From Bosea sp. ANAM02 (lineage in GTDB: Bacteria; Pseudomonadota; Alphaproteobacteria; Rhizobiales; Beijerinckiaceae), in assembly GCF_011764485.1 (NCBI RefSeq), contig NZ_AP022848.1:896001-960000 (forward strand): a DNA stretch of 64,000 nucleotides, given 5' to 3'. The position numbers and the translations under genes were made by a program. Of this stretch, positions 40,344 to 49,245 are shown one piece after another. The notes below the pieces were generated by a model. The model made no database searches, was not told where the DNA came from, and saw only the letters and a list, made by a program, of their open reading frames with translations. Each line of letters opens with the position of its first letter. The first letter of the stretch is position 1.

Positions 40344-41249
40344 GTGGCTTTCGGCCTTCTCTGGATACCGGCGACCATCGCCGCCTCGCTGCTGCAGACC
40401 GCGCGCAACCTGGCGCAACGCTCGCTCACCGACATCATCGGCGTGGTCGGCGCGACGCAGGTGCGTTTCCTGTTCGGCCTGCCCTTTGCGATGCTGTTCC
40501 TGGCGCTCGCCTGCCTCGGCCTTCAGCGCCTGCCGCCTGCGATCGGCATGGCCTCGCTCGGCTACACGCTCTGGGGCGCGCTGACGCAGATCGCCGCGAC
40601 CGCGCTGATGCTGGCGGCGATGCGTGAGCGCTCCTTCGCGGTGACCACCGCCTATACCAAGACCGAGCCGGTACAGGTCGCGCTGTTCGGCGCCCTCCTG
40701 CTCGGCGACGCGCTGACGCCGATGAAGTTCCTGGCGATCGCGATCGCGACGGCCGGCGTCATCGTGGTGTCGTGGAAGCCCGGCGAGAAACTGACCCGCG
40801 CGGGCCTGCGGCCGGCCGTGCTCGGCATCGTCTCCGGCGCCTTCTTCGCGCTCTCGGCGATCGGTTTCCGCGGCGGCATCCAGGCGCTGCCGGAGGGCGA
40901 GTTCCTGATCCGTGCCTCGACCATCCTGGTGCTCGGCCTCGGGCTCCAGACGCTGGTGCTGGTCGTCTACATGCTCGTCGCCGACCGGGGGGCGCTGGTG
41001 CTCAGCCTGAAGAGCTGGCGCCGTTCGCTCTCGGCCGGCTTTCTCGGCGCGGCGGCCTCGCAATTCTGGTTCATCGGCTTCTCGCTGACGACGGCGGCGA
41101 ATGTCCGCACGCTGGCGCTGATCGAGGTGCCTCTGGCGCAGATCGCCTCGCGCAAACTGTTCGCCGAGGGCACGAGCCGGCGCGAGATGCTGGGCATGGC
41201 GATGATCGTCGGCGGGGTCGGGTTGCTGCTCTCGCTGGCGTTGCAGTGA
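40344..41249 (+). CDS. DMT superfamily transporter (EamA family)
   Basis: A 301-aa inner-membrane protein with about ten hydrophobic segments. A conserved EamA element in the first repeat is AYTKTEPVQVALFGALLLGD, and in the second repeat ALIEVPLAQIASRKLF. The GTG at 40344 has AAGG 8 bases upstream and opens the first helix; an in-frame ATG 30 codons upstream gives a polar leader and is less likely. It is divergent from the carboxypeptidase gene. Substrate unknown. Confidence 0.87.
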   Translation: MAFGLLWIPATIAASLLQTARNLAQRSLTDIIGVVGATQVRFLFGLPFAMLFLALACLGLQRLPPAIGMASLGYTLWGALTQIAATALMLAAMRERSFAVTTAYTKTEPVQVALFGALLLGDALTPMKFLAIAIATAGVIVVSWKPGEKLTRAGLRPAVLGIVSGAFFALSAIGFRGGIQALPEGEFLIRASTILVLGLGLQTLVLVVYMLVADRGALVLSLKSWRRSLSAGFLGAAASQFWFIGFSLTTAANVRTLALIEVPLAQIASRKLFAEGTSRREMLGMAMIVGGVGLLLSLALQ

Positions 41250-41383
41250 CCGGGCCGGCCGGCTAGTGCTGGGAAAGGCCTGCCAGCCGATCCGTGCACG
41301 GCCATCATGCGCGGATACCGGCTTGCCGGGCGGCGCAAGGCTGCCAAGATAACGTGTAGCTGCACAGTAAGGGAGATTTCGCC

Positions 41384-42553
41384 ATGAGCGCTGCGATCGT
41401 CGGCTGGGCCCATACACCGTTCGGCAAGCAGGATGCCGAGACCGTCGAAAGCCTGATCGTGCGGGTCGCGGTCGAAGCCCTCGTCGATGCCGGGATCACC
41501 GCCGACGAGGTCGACGAGATCGTGCTCGGCCACTACAACGCCGGCTTCTCGGCGCAGGACTTCACGGCCTCGCTGGTGCTCCAGGCCGATCCGGCGCTGC
41601 GCTTCAAGCCGACGACACGCGTCGAGAACGCCTGCGCCACCGGCTCGGCTGCCGTCCATCAGGGCGTGCGCGCGATCAAGGCCGGCGATGCCAAGGTCGT
41701 GCTCATCGTCGGCGTCGAGCAGATGACCAAGACGCCCGGCCCCGAGATCGGCAAGAACCTGCTCAAGGCTTCCTACCTTCCGGAGGACAGCGAGGTGCAG
41801 GGCGGCTTCGCCGGTGTCTTCGGCAAGATCGCGGCCGCCTATTTCCAGCGCCATGGCGACCAGTCCGACGCGCTCGCGATGATCGCGGCCAAGAACCACA
41901 AGAACGGCGTCGACAATCCCTATGCGCAGATGCGCAAGGATCTCGGCTATGCGTTCTGCCGCGAGGAGAGCGAGAAGAACCCCTATGTCGCCGGGCCGCT
42001 GAAGCGCACCGACTGCTCGCTGGTCTCCGACGGCGCCGCCGCGCTGGTGCTGGCCGACGAGGAGACCGCGCTCAGGATGCGCCGCGCCGTCGGTTTCCGC
42101 GGAATGGCCCATGTCCAGGATTTCCTGCCGATGTCGAAGCGCGACATCCTGAAGTTCGAGGGCGGCGCGCTCGCCTGGAAGCAGGCGCTGGCCAAGGCCG
42201 GCGTGACGCTCGACGACCTCTCCTTCGTCGAGACGCATGACTGCTTCACCGTCGCCGAACTGATCGAATACGAGGCGATGGGCCTGACCAAGGAAGGCGA
42301 CGGCGCCCGCGCCATCAAGGAAGGCTGGACGCTGAAGGACGGCAAGCTGCCGGTGAATGTCTCCGGCGGCCTCAAGGCCAAGGGCCATCCGATCGGCGCC
42401 ACCGGCGTGTCCATGCATGTGCTCTCGGCCATGCAGCTCGCCGGCGAGGCGCCGGAGGGCATGCAGCTCGAGAGCCCGCGCCTCGGCGGTATCTTCAACA
42501 TGGGCGGGGCGGCCGTCGCCAACTACGTTTCCGTGCTCGAACGGATCAAGTGA
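41384..42553 (+). CDS. Thiolase family protein (acetyl-CoA acetyltransferase / SCP2-type)
   Basis: A 389-aa thiolase-fold enzyme. The nucleophilic Cys lies in VENACATGSAAVH near residue 86, the catalytic His in VETHDCF near 286 and in GGLKAKGHPIGATG near 330. The divergence from biosynthetic thiolases and the lack of a C-terminal CxG motif fit the SCP-x/SCP2-like thiolase group. It probably acts on acyl-CoA chains in degradation or condensation. AGGGAG lies 8 bases before the ATG. Confidence 0.9.
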   Translation: MSAAIVGWAHTPFGKQDAETVESLIVRVAVEALVDAGITADEVDEIVLGHYNAGFSAQDFTASLVLQADPALRFKPTTRVENACATGSAAVHQGVRAIKAGDAKVVLIVGVEQMTKTPGPEIGKNLLKASYLPEDSEVQGGFAGVFGKIAAAYFQRHGDQSDALAMIAAKNHKNGVDNPYAQMRKDLGYAFCREESEKNPYVAGPLKRTDCSLVSDGAAALVLADEETALRMRRAVGFRGMAHVQDFLPMSKRDILKFEGGALAWKQALAKAGVTLDDLSFVETHDCFTVAELIEYEAMGLTKEGDGARAIKEGWTLKDGKLPVNVSGGLKAKGHPIGATGVSMHVLSAMQLAGEAPEGMQLESPRLGGIFNMGGAAVANYVSVLERIK

Positions 42554-42626
42554 AACGGGCTCTTCGGGCGGAGCGGTTGTGGGAGACCGGCGCGTCGTCC
42601 AGCCTGCCAGGTGAAGGCGGGTTGTC

Positions 42627-43835
42627 TTGACGAGCTTCTTCGTTCTGCTGCTGGCCTATATCCTGAGCCAGTTCTTCCGCGCCTTTCTGGCCGTGATCTC
42701 GGGTGATCTCACCCGGGATCTCGGTCTCGACCAGGGGCAGCTCGGCAGTTTGCAGGCGGCCTGGCTGATCGCATTCGCACTCTCGCAATTCCCGGTGGGT
42801 TATGCGCTCGATCGGATCGGGCCACGGCGGACGCTGGCCGGTTTCCTTTTGATCGCTCTCGCCGGGACGATCATCTTCGGCCTGTCGCGAGGCTATCTCT
42901 CCGCCCTGACCGCACTCGCACTGATTGGCATCGGTTGCGCGCCGATCCTGATGTCCGGTTTCTACTTGGCTGCGCGGCTCTATTCACCCCAGCACTTCGC
43001 CACGATGTCGTCCTTTCTGATCGGGCTCGGCTCCATCGGCGATCCGCTCAGCGGTGCGCCGCTCGCCTATTTCCTGGCGGCCTATGGCTGGCGCGCGACC
43101 GTGTTCGGCCTGTCCGGTATCGTGGCTCTGACGGCACTGCTGGTGCTGCTGCTGCTGAAGGACCCTCCGCCGCTGCCCGGCGCGACCCAACAGCATGTCT
43201 CGCTCCTGGGCGGAATCCGGCAGATCGTATCGAAGCGGCCGCTCTGGCTGATCTTCCCGTTCACCTTCGTAAGCTATGGCGTCACGATTTCTATTCGCGG
43301 CCTGTGGATCGCGCCCTATCTTCAGAGCGTGCACGGTTTCGACCTTGCCGCGACGAGCTACGCGGCGATGGCCATGGGAGGCATCATTGCTGCAGGAGCG
43401 CTGCTGGTGCTGCCGCTCTATCGGCGGATCGGTGCCAAGCCGACGGTCATCGCCTGTGCCCTGGCCGTGATCCTGGCCTGCTTCGCGTTGGCGCTGTGGG
43501 GGGAGGCGTCATCCCGTCTCGCGGTGGGGCTGCTCCTCGTCATCGGCCTGTTCGGCGTCACCTATGCCGTGGTGATGGCGCATGCGCGCGCCTTCATGTC
43601 CGCTCAGGAGATCGGTCGCGGCGTCACCTTCATGAACTTCGTCTTCATGGGCGGCGCAGGGGTGATGCAGTGGCTGTCGGGGCGCCTGGTGAATGCTCTA
43701 GGCGGGCAGGGCTCCGATGCGCCGGCGACCTTCGGCTGGCTGTTCGTCTTCATGGGCGCCATGCTTGCCGCGGCGCTGGCCATCTACATCGCCGCGCCGT
43801 CGGAACCGAAACCCATCGCCTCCGCAGCAGCTTAA
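42627..43835 (+). CDS. Major facilitator superfamily transporter
   Basis: A 402-aa inner-membrane protein with 12 predicted hydrophobic segments. The MFS motif A between helices 2 and 3 reads PVGYALDRIGPRRTLAG. The start is a TTG at 42627; the first helix begins immediately. Substrate unknown. It follows the thiolase gene by 73 bp and ends 1 base from the convergent bolA stop. Confidence 0.88.
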   Translation: MTSFFVLLLAYILSQFFRAFLAVISGDLTRDLGLDQGQLGSLQAAWLIAFALSQFPVGYALDRIGPRRTLAGFLLIALAGTIIFGLSRGYLSALTALALIGIGCAPILMSGFYLAARLYSPQHFATMSSFLIGLGSIGDPLSGAPLAYFLAAYGWRATVFGLSGIVALTALLVLLLLKDPPPLPGATQQHVSLLGGIRQIVSKRPLWLIFPFTFVSYGVTISIRGLWIAPYLQSVHGFDLAATSYAAMAMGGIIAAGALLVLPLYRRIGAKPTVIACALAVILACFALALWGEASSRLAVGLLLVIGLFGVTYAVVMAHARAFMSAQEIGRGVTFMNFVFMGGAGVMQWLSGRLVNALGGQGSDAPATFGWLFVFMGAMLAAALAIYIAAPSEPKPIASAAA

Positions 43836-43836
43836 C

Positions 43837-44109
43837 TCAACCCTCGCCCGGAGCCTTCGCCGCGATCGCCAGGGCATGCACCCGGTCCGCCAGCTCCTGC
43901 GCCAGCGCGGTGTTGACGAGGCGGTGGCGCTCGAGCCGGGACTTGCCGGAAAAGGCTTCCGACACGATATTGACGCGGAAGTGAGTCTCGCCGCCCTCGC
44001 GCCAGCCGCCATGGCCCTGATGCTGGTGCGATTCATCGATGACCTTCAGCGCCTGTGGCGCAAAGGCCGCTGTCAGCTTTTGCGTGATTCTTTCACTGAT
44101 CGAGGTCAT
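43837..44109 (-). CDS. bolA: BolA family protein
   Basis: A 90-aa protein of the BolA/IbaG fold, which works with monothiol glutaredoxins in iron-sulfur handling. Family features: ITQKLTAAFAPQALKVIDESHQH and GETHFRVNIVSEAFSGKSRLERHRLVN. The ATG at 44109 gives normal length. It is divergent from the J-domain gene, an order seen in many Hyphomicrobiales genomes. Confidence 0.92.
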   Translation of the reverse strand: MTSISERITQKLTAAFAPQALKVIDESHQHQGHGGWREGGETHFRVNIVSEAFSGKSRLERHRLVNTALAQELADRVHALAIAAKAPGEG

Positions 44110-44204
44110 GATCGCGCCACCGTTGCCATGATTGTTCGTCGGTCCGGCGATGTGCTGCATCGCACTTGCCGGCCCTAGCTCCTGCGTCTCATAACCCGTC
44201 GACG

Positions 44205-44822
44205 ATGAACATCAACTCACGCCTTTTCGACAGCATCAGGATCGGAGCGTCCGAAGCGGAGGCGCCGCTGGAGAGCGATGCGCCGCGCTGCGACCATCCG
44301 GGCTGCGCCCGCGCGGGCGAGTTCCGCGCGCCGAAGGGGCGCGGCCGCGAGGGCCAGTTCTTCCTGTTCTGCATGGAGCATGTGAAGGCCTATAACGCGA
44401 CCTACAACTATTTCGCCGGCATGGATGACGAGGCGCTCGCCGCCTACCAGAAGCAGGAAGAGATCGGCCATCGGCCGACCTGGAAGCTCGGCGTCAATTC
44501 CAAGGCGGCGCGGATGTCGCAGCGCGGGCGCAAGGCGAACGGCGAATCAGGCGCCGACATGCACGACGCCTTCAACCTGTTCGGCGCCCGCAACAAGCAG
44601 CAGGCGGCCCAGCCGGAATCACGCGTCGGCATCGTGGCGCGCAAGGCGCTGGACACGCTCGGCCTGGACGATACGGCTGATTCCGCCGCGATCAAGGCGC
44701 GTTACAAGGAACTGGTGAAGCGCTTCCACCCCGACGCCAATGGCGGCGACCGCTCGCGCGAGGGCACGCTCCAGGAGATCCTGAAGGCCTATCAACAGTT
44801 GAAGAGCGTGGGGATGGTGTAG
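44205..44822 (+). CDS. J-domain protein (DnaJ-like, C-terminal J domain)
   Basis: A 205-aa protein. The N-terminal half has paired Cys/His residues (CDHPGC near 29 and FCMEH near 55) that could bind zinc. The C-terminal J domain (about 148-202) has the HPD motif at 175-177 in KRFHPDANGGDR and so should stimulate an Hsp70. The ATG at 44205 is preferred; a further 13 codons upstream are not conserved in character. It is divergent from bolA. Confidence 0.88.
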   Translation: MNINSRLFDSIRIGASEAEAPLESDAPRCDHPGCARAGEFRAPKGRGREGQFFLFCMEHVKAYNATYNYFAGMDDEALAAYQKQEEIGHRPTWKLGVNSKAARMSQRGRKANGESGADMHDAFNLFGARNKQQAAQPESRVGIVARKALDTLGLDDTADSAAIKARYKELVKRFHPDANGGDRSREGTLQEILKAYQQLKSVGMV

Positions 44823-44825
44823 CGC

Positions 44826-44955
44826 TGTCATCCCGTGTGCGTTGCGGCACGCAGTGCTGTGACGCAGGCACGGGACCGTGCGACGAGAAGGCGCCTTTTC
44901 CGGGTGACGGTCCCGCATCTGCGCAGCGGCACTAACGTGCCGCAGCGCGTGCGGG
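44826..44955. repeat. Palindromic intergenic region with a long hairpin
   Basis: A long imperfect hairpin spans 44912-44955: CCCGCA pairs with TGCGGG at the ends, and GCGGCAC-TAAC-GTGCCGC forms the tip. The left part, starting GTCATCCCGTG, resembles family B. It separates the convergent J-domain and ethylmalonyl-CoA mutase genes and may act as a two-way terminator or processing site. Confidence 0.55.
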
Positions 44956-44962
44956 AAGACAG

Positions 44963-46948
44963 TTACCCCTTCGCCGCCAGCCCCGCGACATCGGCGATGA
45001 TGCCGTCCAGCGCGAAATCCTTCGGCGTATAGACCCGTGCCACGCCCATGTTGCGCAAGGCGTTCTCGTCGTCGGGCGGGATGATGCCGCCGACCACCAC
45101 GGGCACGTCCATGCCGGCGACGCGCAGGCGCGCGGTGACGTCGCGCACCAGCGGCAGATGCGAGCCCGACAGGATCGAGAGCCCGATGATATCGGCCTGC
45201 TGCTCCCGGGCCTCGCTGACGATTTCCTCCGGCGTCTGGCGGATGCCACCGTAGCTGACGCTCATTCCGGCATCGCGGGCGCGCACGGCGATCTGCTCGG
45301 CGCCGTTGGAATGGCCGTCGAGGCCCGGCTTGCCGACGAGGAAGCGCGGGGCGCGGCCGAGACGCTCGGTGGCCTTCTCGACGGCGGCCTTCGCCGTGGC
45401 GAGACCGGTGGCATCGCCGAGCCTGGTCGTGTCGACGCCGGTGGGCGCACGGTACTCGCCGAAGATCTCGCGCAGGGTCTGCGCCCATTCGCCGGTCGTG
45501 ACGCCGGCTTTGGCGCAGGCGATCGAAGCCGGCATGACGTTGCGGTTCTCGCGGGCGCTGGCGGCAAGCTCGGCCAGCGCCGCCTCGGCCGCCTTTCCGT
45601 CGCGGGCCGAGCGCCAGGCCTTGAGCCGGGCGATGGCCTCGGTCTCGACCGAATCCGGCACGGTGACGACAGCGCCGTCGCCGGCCGAGAGCGGGGAGGG
45701 CTCGCTATTGGTGAATTTGTTGACGCCGACGACGACCTGCTCGCCGCGCTCGATCGCCTCGATGCGGCGCGCGCCGTTCTCGACCAGCGCCTGTTTCATA
45801 TAGCCGCTTTCGACGGCGGCGAGCGCGCCGCCCATGTCGTCGATCTTGGCGAGTTCCTCCAGCGCGGCAGCCTTGAGCTCGTGCACCTTGGCGTCGACCA
45901 CGGTCGAGCCGTCGAAGATGTCGCCGAATTCGAGCAGGTCGGTCTCATAGGCCAGCACCTGCTGCATGCGCAGCGACCATTGCTGGTCGAAGGGGCGGGG
46001 AAGTCCCAGCGCCTCGTTCCAGGCCGGGAGCTGCACGGCCCGCGCGCGGGCCTTCTTCGACAGCGTCACCGCCAGCATCTCGATCAGGATGCGATAGACG
46101 TTGTTCTCCGGCTGCGGCTCGGTCAGCCCCAGCGAATTGACCTGCACGCCATAGCGGAACCGCCGCATTTGTTCGTCGGCAATGCCATACCTGCCTAAGG
46201 TGATCTCGTCCCAGAGCTCGACGAAAGCCCGCATCTTGCAGAGCTCGGTGACGAAGCGCATGCCGGCATTCACGAAGAAGGAGATGCGCCCGACCGTGCC
46301 GGGGAACTCTTCCGCCGAGACCTCAGGGCGAGCGCGGATCGAATCGAGCAGGGCGATGGCCGTCGCCAGCGCGAAGGAGAGTTCCTGCACCGGCGAGGCG
46401 CCCGCCTCCTGCAGATGGTAGGAGCAGACGTTGGTCGGGTTCCATTTCGGCAGTTCGCTGGCCGTGAACACGACGATGTCGGTGGTGAGCTGCATCGAGG
46501 GGCGCGGCGGGAAGACATAGGTGCCGCGCGACAGGTATTCCTTGACGAGGTCGTTCTGCGTCGTGCCCTGCAGCAGCTTGCGGTCGGCGCCCTGCTCGTC
46601 GGCGACGGCGATGTAGAGCGAGAGCAGCCAGGCCGCCGTCGCGTTGATCGTCATCGAAGTGTTCATCTGCGCCAGCGGGATCTGGTCGAACAATGCCCGC
46701 ATGTCGCCGAGATGGGAGATCGGCACGCCGACCTTGCCGACCTCGCCGCGGGCCAGCACATGATCCGGGTCGTAGCCGGTCTGGGTCGGCAGGTCGAAGG
46801 CGACGGAGAGTCCGGTCTGGCCCTTGGCGAGATTGGTCCGATAGAGCCTGTTGGATTCGGCCGCGTCGGAATGGCCGGCATAGGTCCGGAAGATCCACGG
46901 CTTGTCGCGCTGGGCCGTTTCCCGGCCGCCTCGTTCCGTCGCGGTCAT
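44963..46948 (-). CDS. ecm: Ethylmalonyl-CoA mutase (MeaA-type, coenzyme B12 dependent)
   Basis: A 661-aa single-chain acyl-CoA mutase. The N-terminal TIM barrel (about 1-500) has RTYAGHSDAAESNRLYR and SVAFDLPTQTGYDPDH. The C-terminal B12-binding domain has DGHSNGAEQIA near 544 (the base-off DxHxxG motif) and the later SGSH and VVVGGIIP. Length and sequence fit MeaA/Ecm rather than the two-subunit methylmalonyl-CoA mutase. It converts (2R)-ethylmalonyl-CoA to methylsuccinyl-CoA in the ethylmalonyl-CoA pathway. The ATG at 46948 has a G-rich Shine-Dalgarno directly upstream. Confidence 0.9.
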   Translation of the reverse strand: MTATERGGRETAQRDKPWIFRTYAGHSDAAESNRLYRTNLAKGQTGLSVAFDLPTQTGYDPDHVLARGEVGKVGVPISHLGDMRALFDQIPLAQMNTSMTINATAAWLLSLYIAVADEQGADRKLLQGTTQNDLVKEYLSRGTYVFPPRPSMQLTTDIVVFTASELPKWNPTNVCSYHLQEAGASPVQELSFALATAIALLDSIRARPEVSAEEFPGTVGRISFFVNAGMRFVTELCKMRAFVELWDEITLGRYGIADEQMRRFRYGVQVNSLGLTEPQPENNVYRILIEMLAVTLSKKARARAVQLPAWNEALGLPRPFDQQWSLRMQQVLAYETDLLEFGDIFDGSTVVDAKVHELKAAALEELAKIDDMGGALAAVESGYMKQALVENGARRIEAIERGEQVVVGVNKFTNSEPSPLSAGDGAVVTVPDSVETEAIARLKAWRSARDGKAAEAALAELAASARENRNVMPASIACAKAGVTTGEWAQTLREIFGEYRAPTGVDTTRLGDATGLATAKAAVEKATERLGRAPRFLVGKPGLDGHSNGAEQIAVRARDAGMSVSYGGIRQTPEEIVSEAREQQADIIGLSILSGSHLPLVRDVTARLRVAGMDVPVVVGGIIPPDDENALRNMGVARVYTPKDFALDGIIADVAGLAAKG

Positions 46949-47051
46949 GGCGTCCCCCCGTCTTGCAGAGCAATCTGAATGTTGCACTGCGGCGAAGATA
47001 ACGCCAGAGCTTTGGCGCTGTCCCCTGCGACGTTAGGCTGACGCGTTTTTC

Positions 47052-47167
47052 AGCCCTCATCCTGAGGAGCGGCGAAACGGCGTCTCGAAGGATAGTCCAG
47101 ATATCTCCGGAGCCTCCCGAACCATCCTCCGAGACGCAGCTTGCGGCTGCTCCTCAGGATGAGGGCT
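47052..47167. repeat. Intergenic palindromic repeat, family C (CCTCATCCTGAGG type)
   Basis: CAGCCCTCATCCTGAGGAGC and GCTCCTCAGGATGAGGGCTG form the outer arms. Inside, CGTCTCGAAGGATAG and CATCCTCCGAGACGC are inverted, the same layout as at 36293-36411. It lies between the mutase gene and the SleB-type gene. Confidence 0.88.
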
Positions 47168-47196
47168 GCGGAGGTTGTGTTGTCGGGAACCCGCGA

Positions 47197-48114
47197 TTAT
47201 CGCGAGGACAGGCTGCCGCGGATATCGGACGTCCGCAGCAATGCCACGCGTCGGTCGTCCCTGGGCGGGGCGACGAAGGCACGCAAGGGCGCCCTGGGCA
47301 GGTCGAGATCGAGAGGGCGGCCCGGCGGCAGCGGCGCGTTCTTGACCATTGTCACGATCGGGCTTTCGAGCGCGGGCAGCTTCGGCGCGGGCGCCTCGGG
47401 TGCGAAGGCGAGCGGGGCCGAGGCGAAGGAGGTCGCCGTAGTTGCCGACGAGGACGCCGTCGTGAGCGGGATGGCGGTGGTGGAGGCCGAGGCGAGCTGG
47501 ATCGTCGGCTCCTCGATACGGCGGCGCTCGGGACGTTCGCCCTTGACGTAGAAGGCGTTGCCGCCGGCCACGGTCACGTAATGCATGTTCTTGTAGCCGA
47601 AGCGCAGGCCGGCCATGTGGAAATGCTTGGCCGCGCCGACAGACTCGTTGCGGCGGCCGTTGAGGATGTCCTCGGCGATGGCTTCGACCTTCGGCAGGAC
47701 ATGGTCCGTCATCGGGCGGGTCAGCACGCCGGCGGCGAACTGGCGTGGCGCTCCGACCACGCCGCAGATCGTCTCGGGATATTTCGCCGATTCGACCCGG
47801 TTCATCACGACCGTGCCCACGCCGAGCAGGCCGGATTCGCTCGAGCGGTTCGATTCGAAATACATCGCGCGGACGAGGCATTCCTTCTCGCGCGGATCGG
47901 CCTTGGCCAGGGCGACCGCATGCCTGCGGGCCTTGGCGGGTTCCTTCACGGCGGGAGCGGCAGCAGCGGAGGTCGCGGCCGTCTCGACCGGGGACAGGCT
48001 GCAGGCGCCGAGGGCCGGCGCCGCGAGCGCGATCAGAAGCGGGATCGCCTTGCTGCCATGCCGGGATGACTCACCGGAACGAAGACCATGCGCAGCGATC
48101 GCGGTCCGCTTCAT
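47197..48114 (-). CDS. Cell-wall hydrolase (SleB/Hydrolase_2 domain), probable lipoprotein
   Basis: A 305-aa exported protein. The signal-like stretch IPLLIALAAPALGACSL contains a lipobox (LGAC). The hydrolase domain, residues about 80-190, shows ECLVRAMYFESNRSSESGLL, VGTVVMNRVES and FHMAGLRFGYKNMHYVTVAG, the pattern of SleB-like peptidoglycan hydrolases. The C-terminus is a low-complexity Ser/Ala/Pro-rich tail. The ATG at 48114 has GGAGG 7 bases upstream. Confidence 0.87.
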   Translation of the reverse strand: MKRTAIAAHGLRSGESSRHGSKAIPLLIALAAPALGACSLSPVETAATSAAAAPAVKEPAKARRHAVALAKADPREKECLVRAMYFESNRSSESGLLGVGTVVMNRVESAKYPETICGVVGAPRQFAAGVLTRPMTDHVLPKVEAIAEDILNGRRNESVGAAKHFHMAGLRFGYKNMHYVTVAGGNAFYVKGERPERRRIEEPTIQLASASTTAIPLTTASSSATTATSFASAPLAFAPEAPAPKLPALESPIVTMVKNAPLPPGRPLDLDLPRAPLRAFVAPPRDDRRVALLRTSDIRGSLSSR

Positions 48115-48427
48115 GCGGCAACCTCCAGAGTTCCGGATCCGTGATCGCCGACGGCGGCAAACCGGGATTGCCGGCAAGGAACCGCGAATTCCTTAACAGG
48201 AAGTTCGTTCGAGGCGGAAGGGGGTAAACGGCGCAAACGGCCTCGCCGTGCCTCCCCCAGGAAGGCGTCCGGCTGATAGCGCCTTGTTTCAACACGGAAA
48301 CCGCCAAGGAGCCGCGCCGAAAATTTTCGCCCGAGCAGCCTCACGCAAGCTATCAAAACCGTCATCCCGGCTCTGGCGAAAGTCGATGCGAGCGCGGTTC
48401 CGTGATCACAACGGACGAAAGCGGGTG
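48115..48427. other. Intergenic stretch upstream of the SleB-type gene
   Basis: 313 bp without a convincing gene. It holds the Shine-Dalgarno of the SleB-type gene at the left, an AAGGAACCGCGAATTCCTT inverted element near 48178-48196, and a family-B-like CGTCATCCCGGCTCTGG near 48361. The promoter of the SleB-type gene is expected here. Nothing else was recognised. Confidence 0.4.
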
Positions 48428-48904
48428 TCAGTTCCCGGAGCCCGGCAGGCGCGGCAGCGGCAGGAAGTCGACGCCTTCTTCATGCAGCATCCTGGCATCG
48501 TCCGGCGTCGCCTCGCCATAGATCGCGCGCTCTTCCGCCTCGCCGTGATGGATCTTCAGCGCCTCGTCGGCGAAGCGCTTGCCGACATGCTCGGCATTCT
48601 CGCTGACCTGACGGTGCAGCGCAGTCACCATCTCGCGGAAGGCCTTTTCCTTCTCGCTCATCAGGGCGACCGGCGCAGGGGCGGGGGCCGCCGGGGCGGA
48701 AGCTTTCACCACCGGCTGCGGCGCCTTCGGGCCGAGATCGGTGCGGGCGACATTGGGCGCCATGACCGCGCGCTCGACCTTCGCGCTGTTGCAGACGGGA
48801 CAGGTGACGAAGCCGCGTTTCGCCTGATCCTCGAAGCCGGCCGAGGAGGCGAACCAGCTTTCGAATTCATGCGCGCTGTCGCAGGTGAGGGCGTAACGGA
48901 TCAT
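48428..48904 (-). CDS. DUF1178 family protein
   Basis: A 158-aa protein of unknown function common in alphaproteobacteria. The N-terminus MIRYALTCDSAHEFESWFAS and the following CPVCNSAKVERAVMAP (a CxxC half-site) define the family. The middle is Ala/Pro-rich and the C-terminus contains GEATPDDARMLHEEGVDFLPLP. The ATG at 48904 is used because the conserved domain begins there. It is downstream of grxC and comF on the same strand, probably one operon. Confidence 0.9.
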   Translation of the reverse strand: MIRYALTCDSAHEFESWFASSAGFEDQAKRGFVTCPVCNSAKVERAVMAPNVARTDLGPKAPQPVVKASAPAAPAPAPVALMSEKEKAFREMVTALHRQVSENAEHVGKRFADEALKIHHGEAEERAIYGEATPDDARMLHEEGVDFLPLPRLPGSGN

Positions 48905-48959
48905 GACGTCATCAATGGTGGCGCAAGGTCGCCAAGGCAAACGGATCTGCCGAGGGGCG

Positions 48960-49217
48960 TCAGGCGGCCAGGAGCTTGTCGAGCTCGCCGCGGGCGTCGA
49001 GCGCATGGATATCGTCGGAGCCGCCGACATGCCGCTCGCCGATGAAGATCTGCGGAACCGAGGTGCGCCCGCCGGCGCGTGCGGTCATCGCCTGACGCAG
49101 CTCCGGCTTGCCGTCGACATCGATCTCGGTGAAGGCGACGCCCTTGCGCGTCAGCAGCGCCTTGGCGGCGTTGCAGTAGGGGCACCAGGGAGTGGTGTAG
49201 ATCGTGACCGGTGGCAT
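48960..49217 (-). CDS. grxC: Glutaredoxin 3
   Basis: An 85-aa dithiol glutaredoxin with the active site WCPYC at residues about 11-15, the cis-proline segment TSVPQIF and the GSDDIHAL glutathione-binding motif. It reduces disulfides with glutathione in the cytoplasm. The ATG at 49217 gives normal length; 17 codons of open frame upstream are not part of the fold. Confidence 0.95.
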   Translation of the reverse strand: MPPVTIYTTPWCPYCNAAKALLTRKGVAFTEIDVDGKPELRQAMTARAGGRTSVPQIFIGERHVGGSDDIHALDARGELDKLLAA

Positions 49218-49245
49218 GAGGACGTGTCTCTTGTTGCGATGGCCC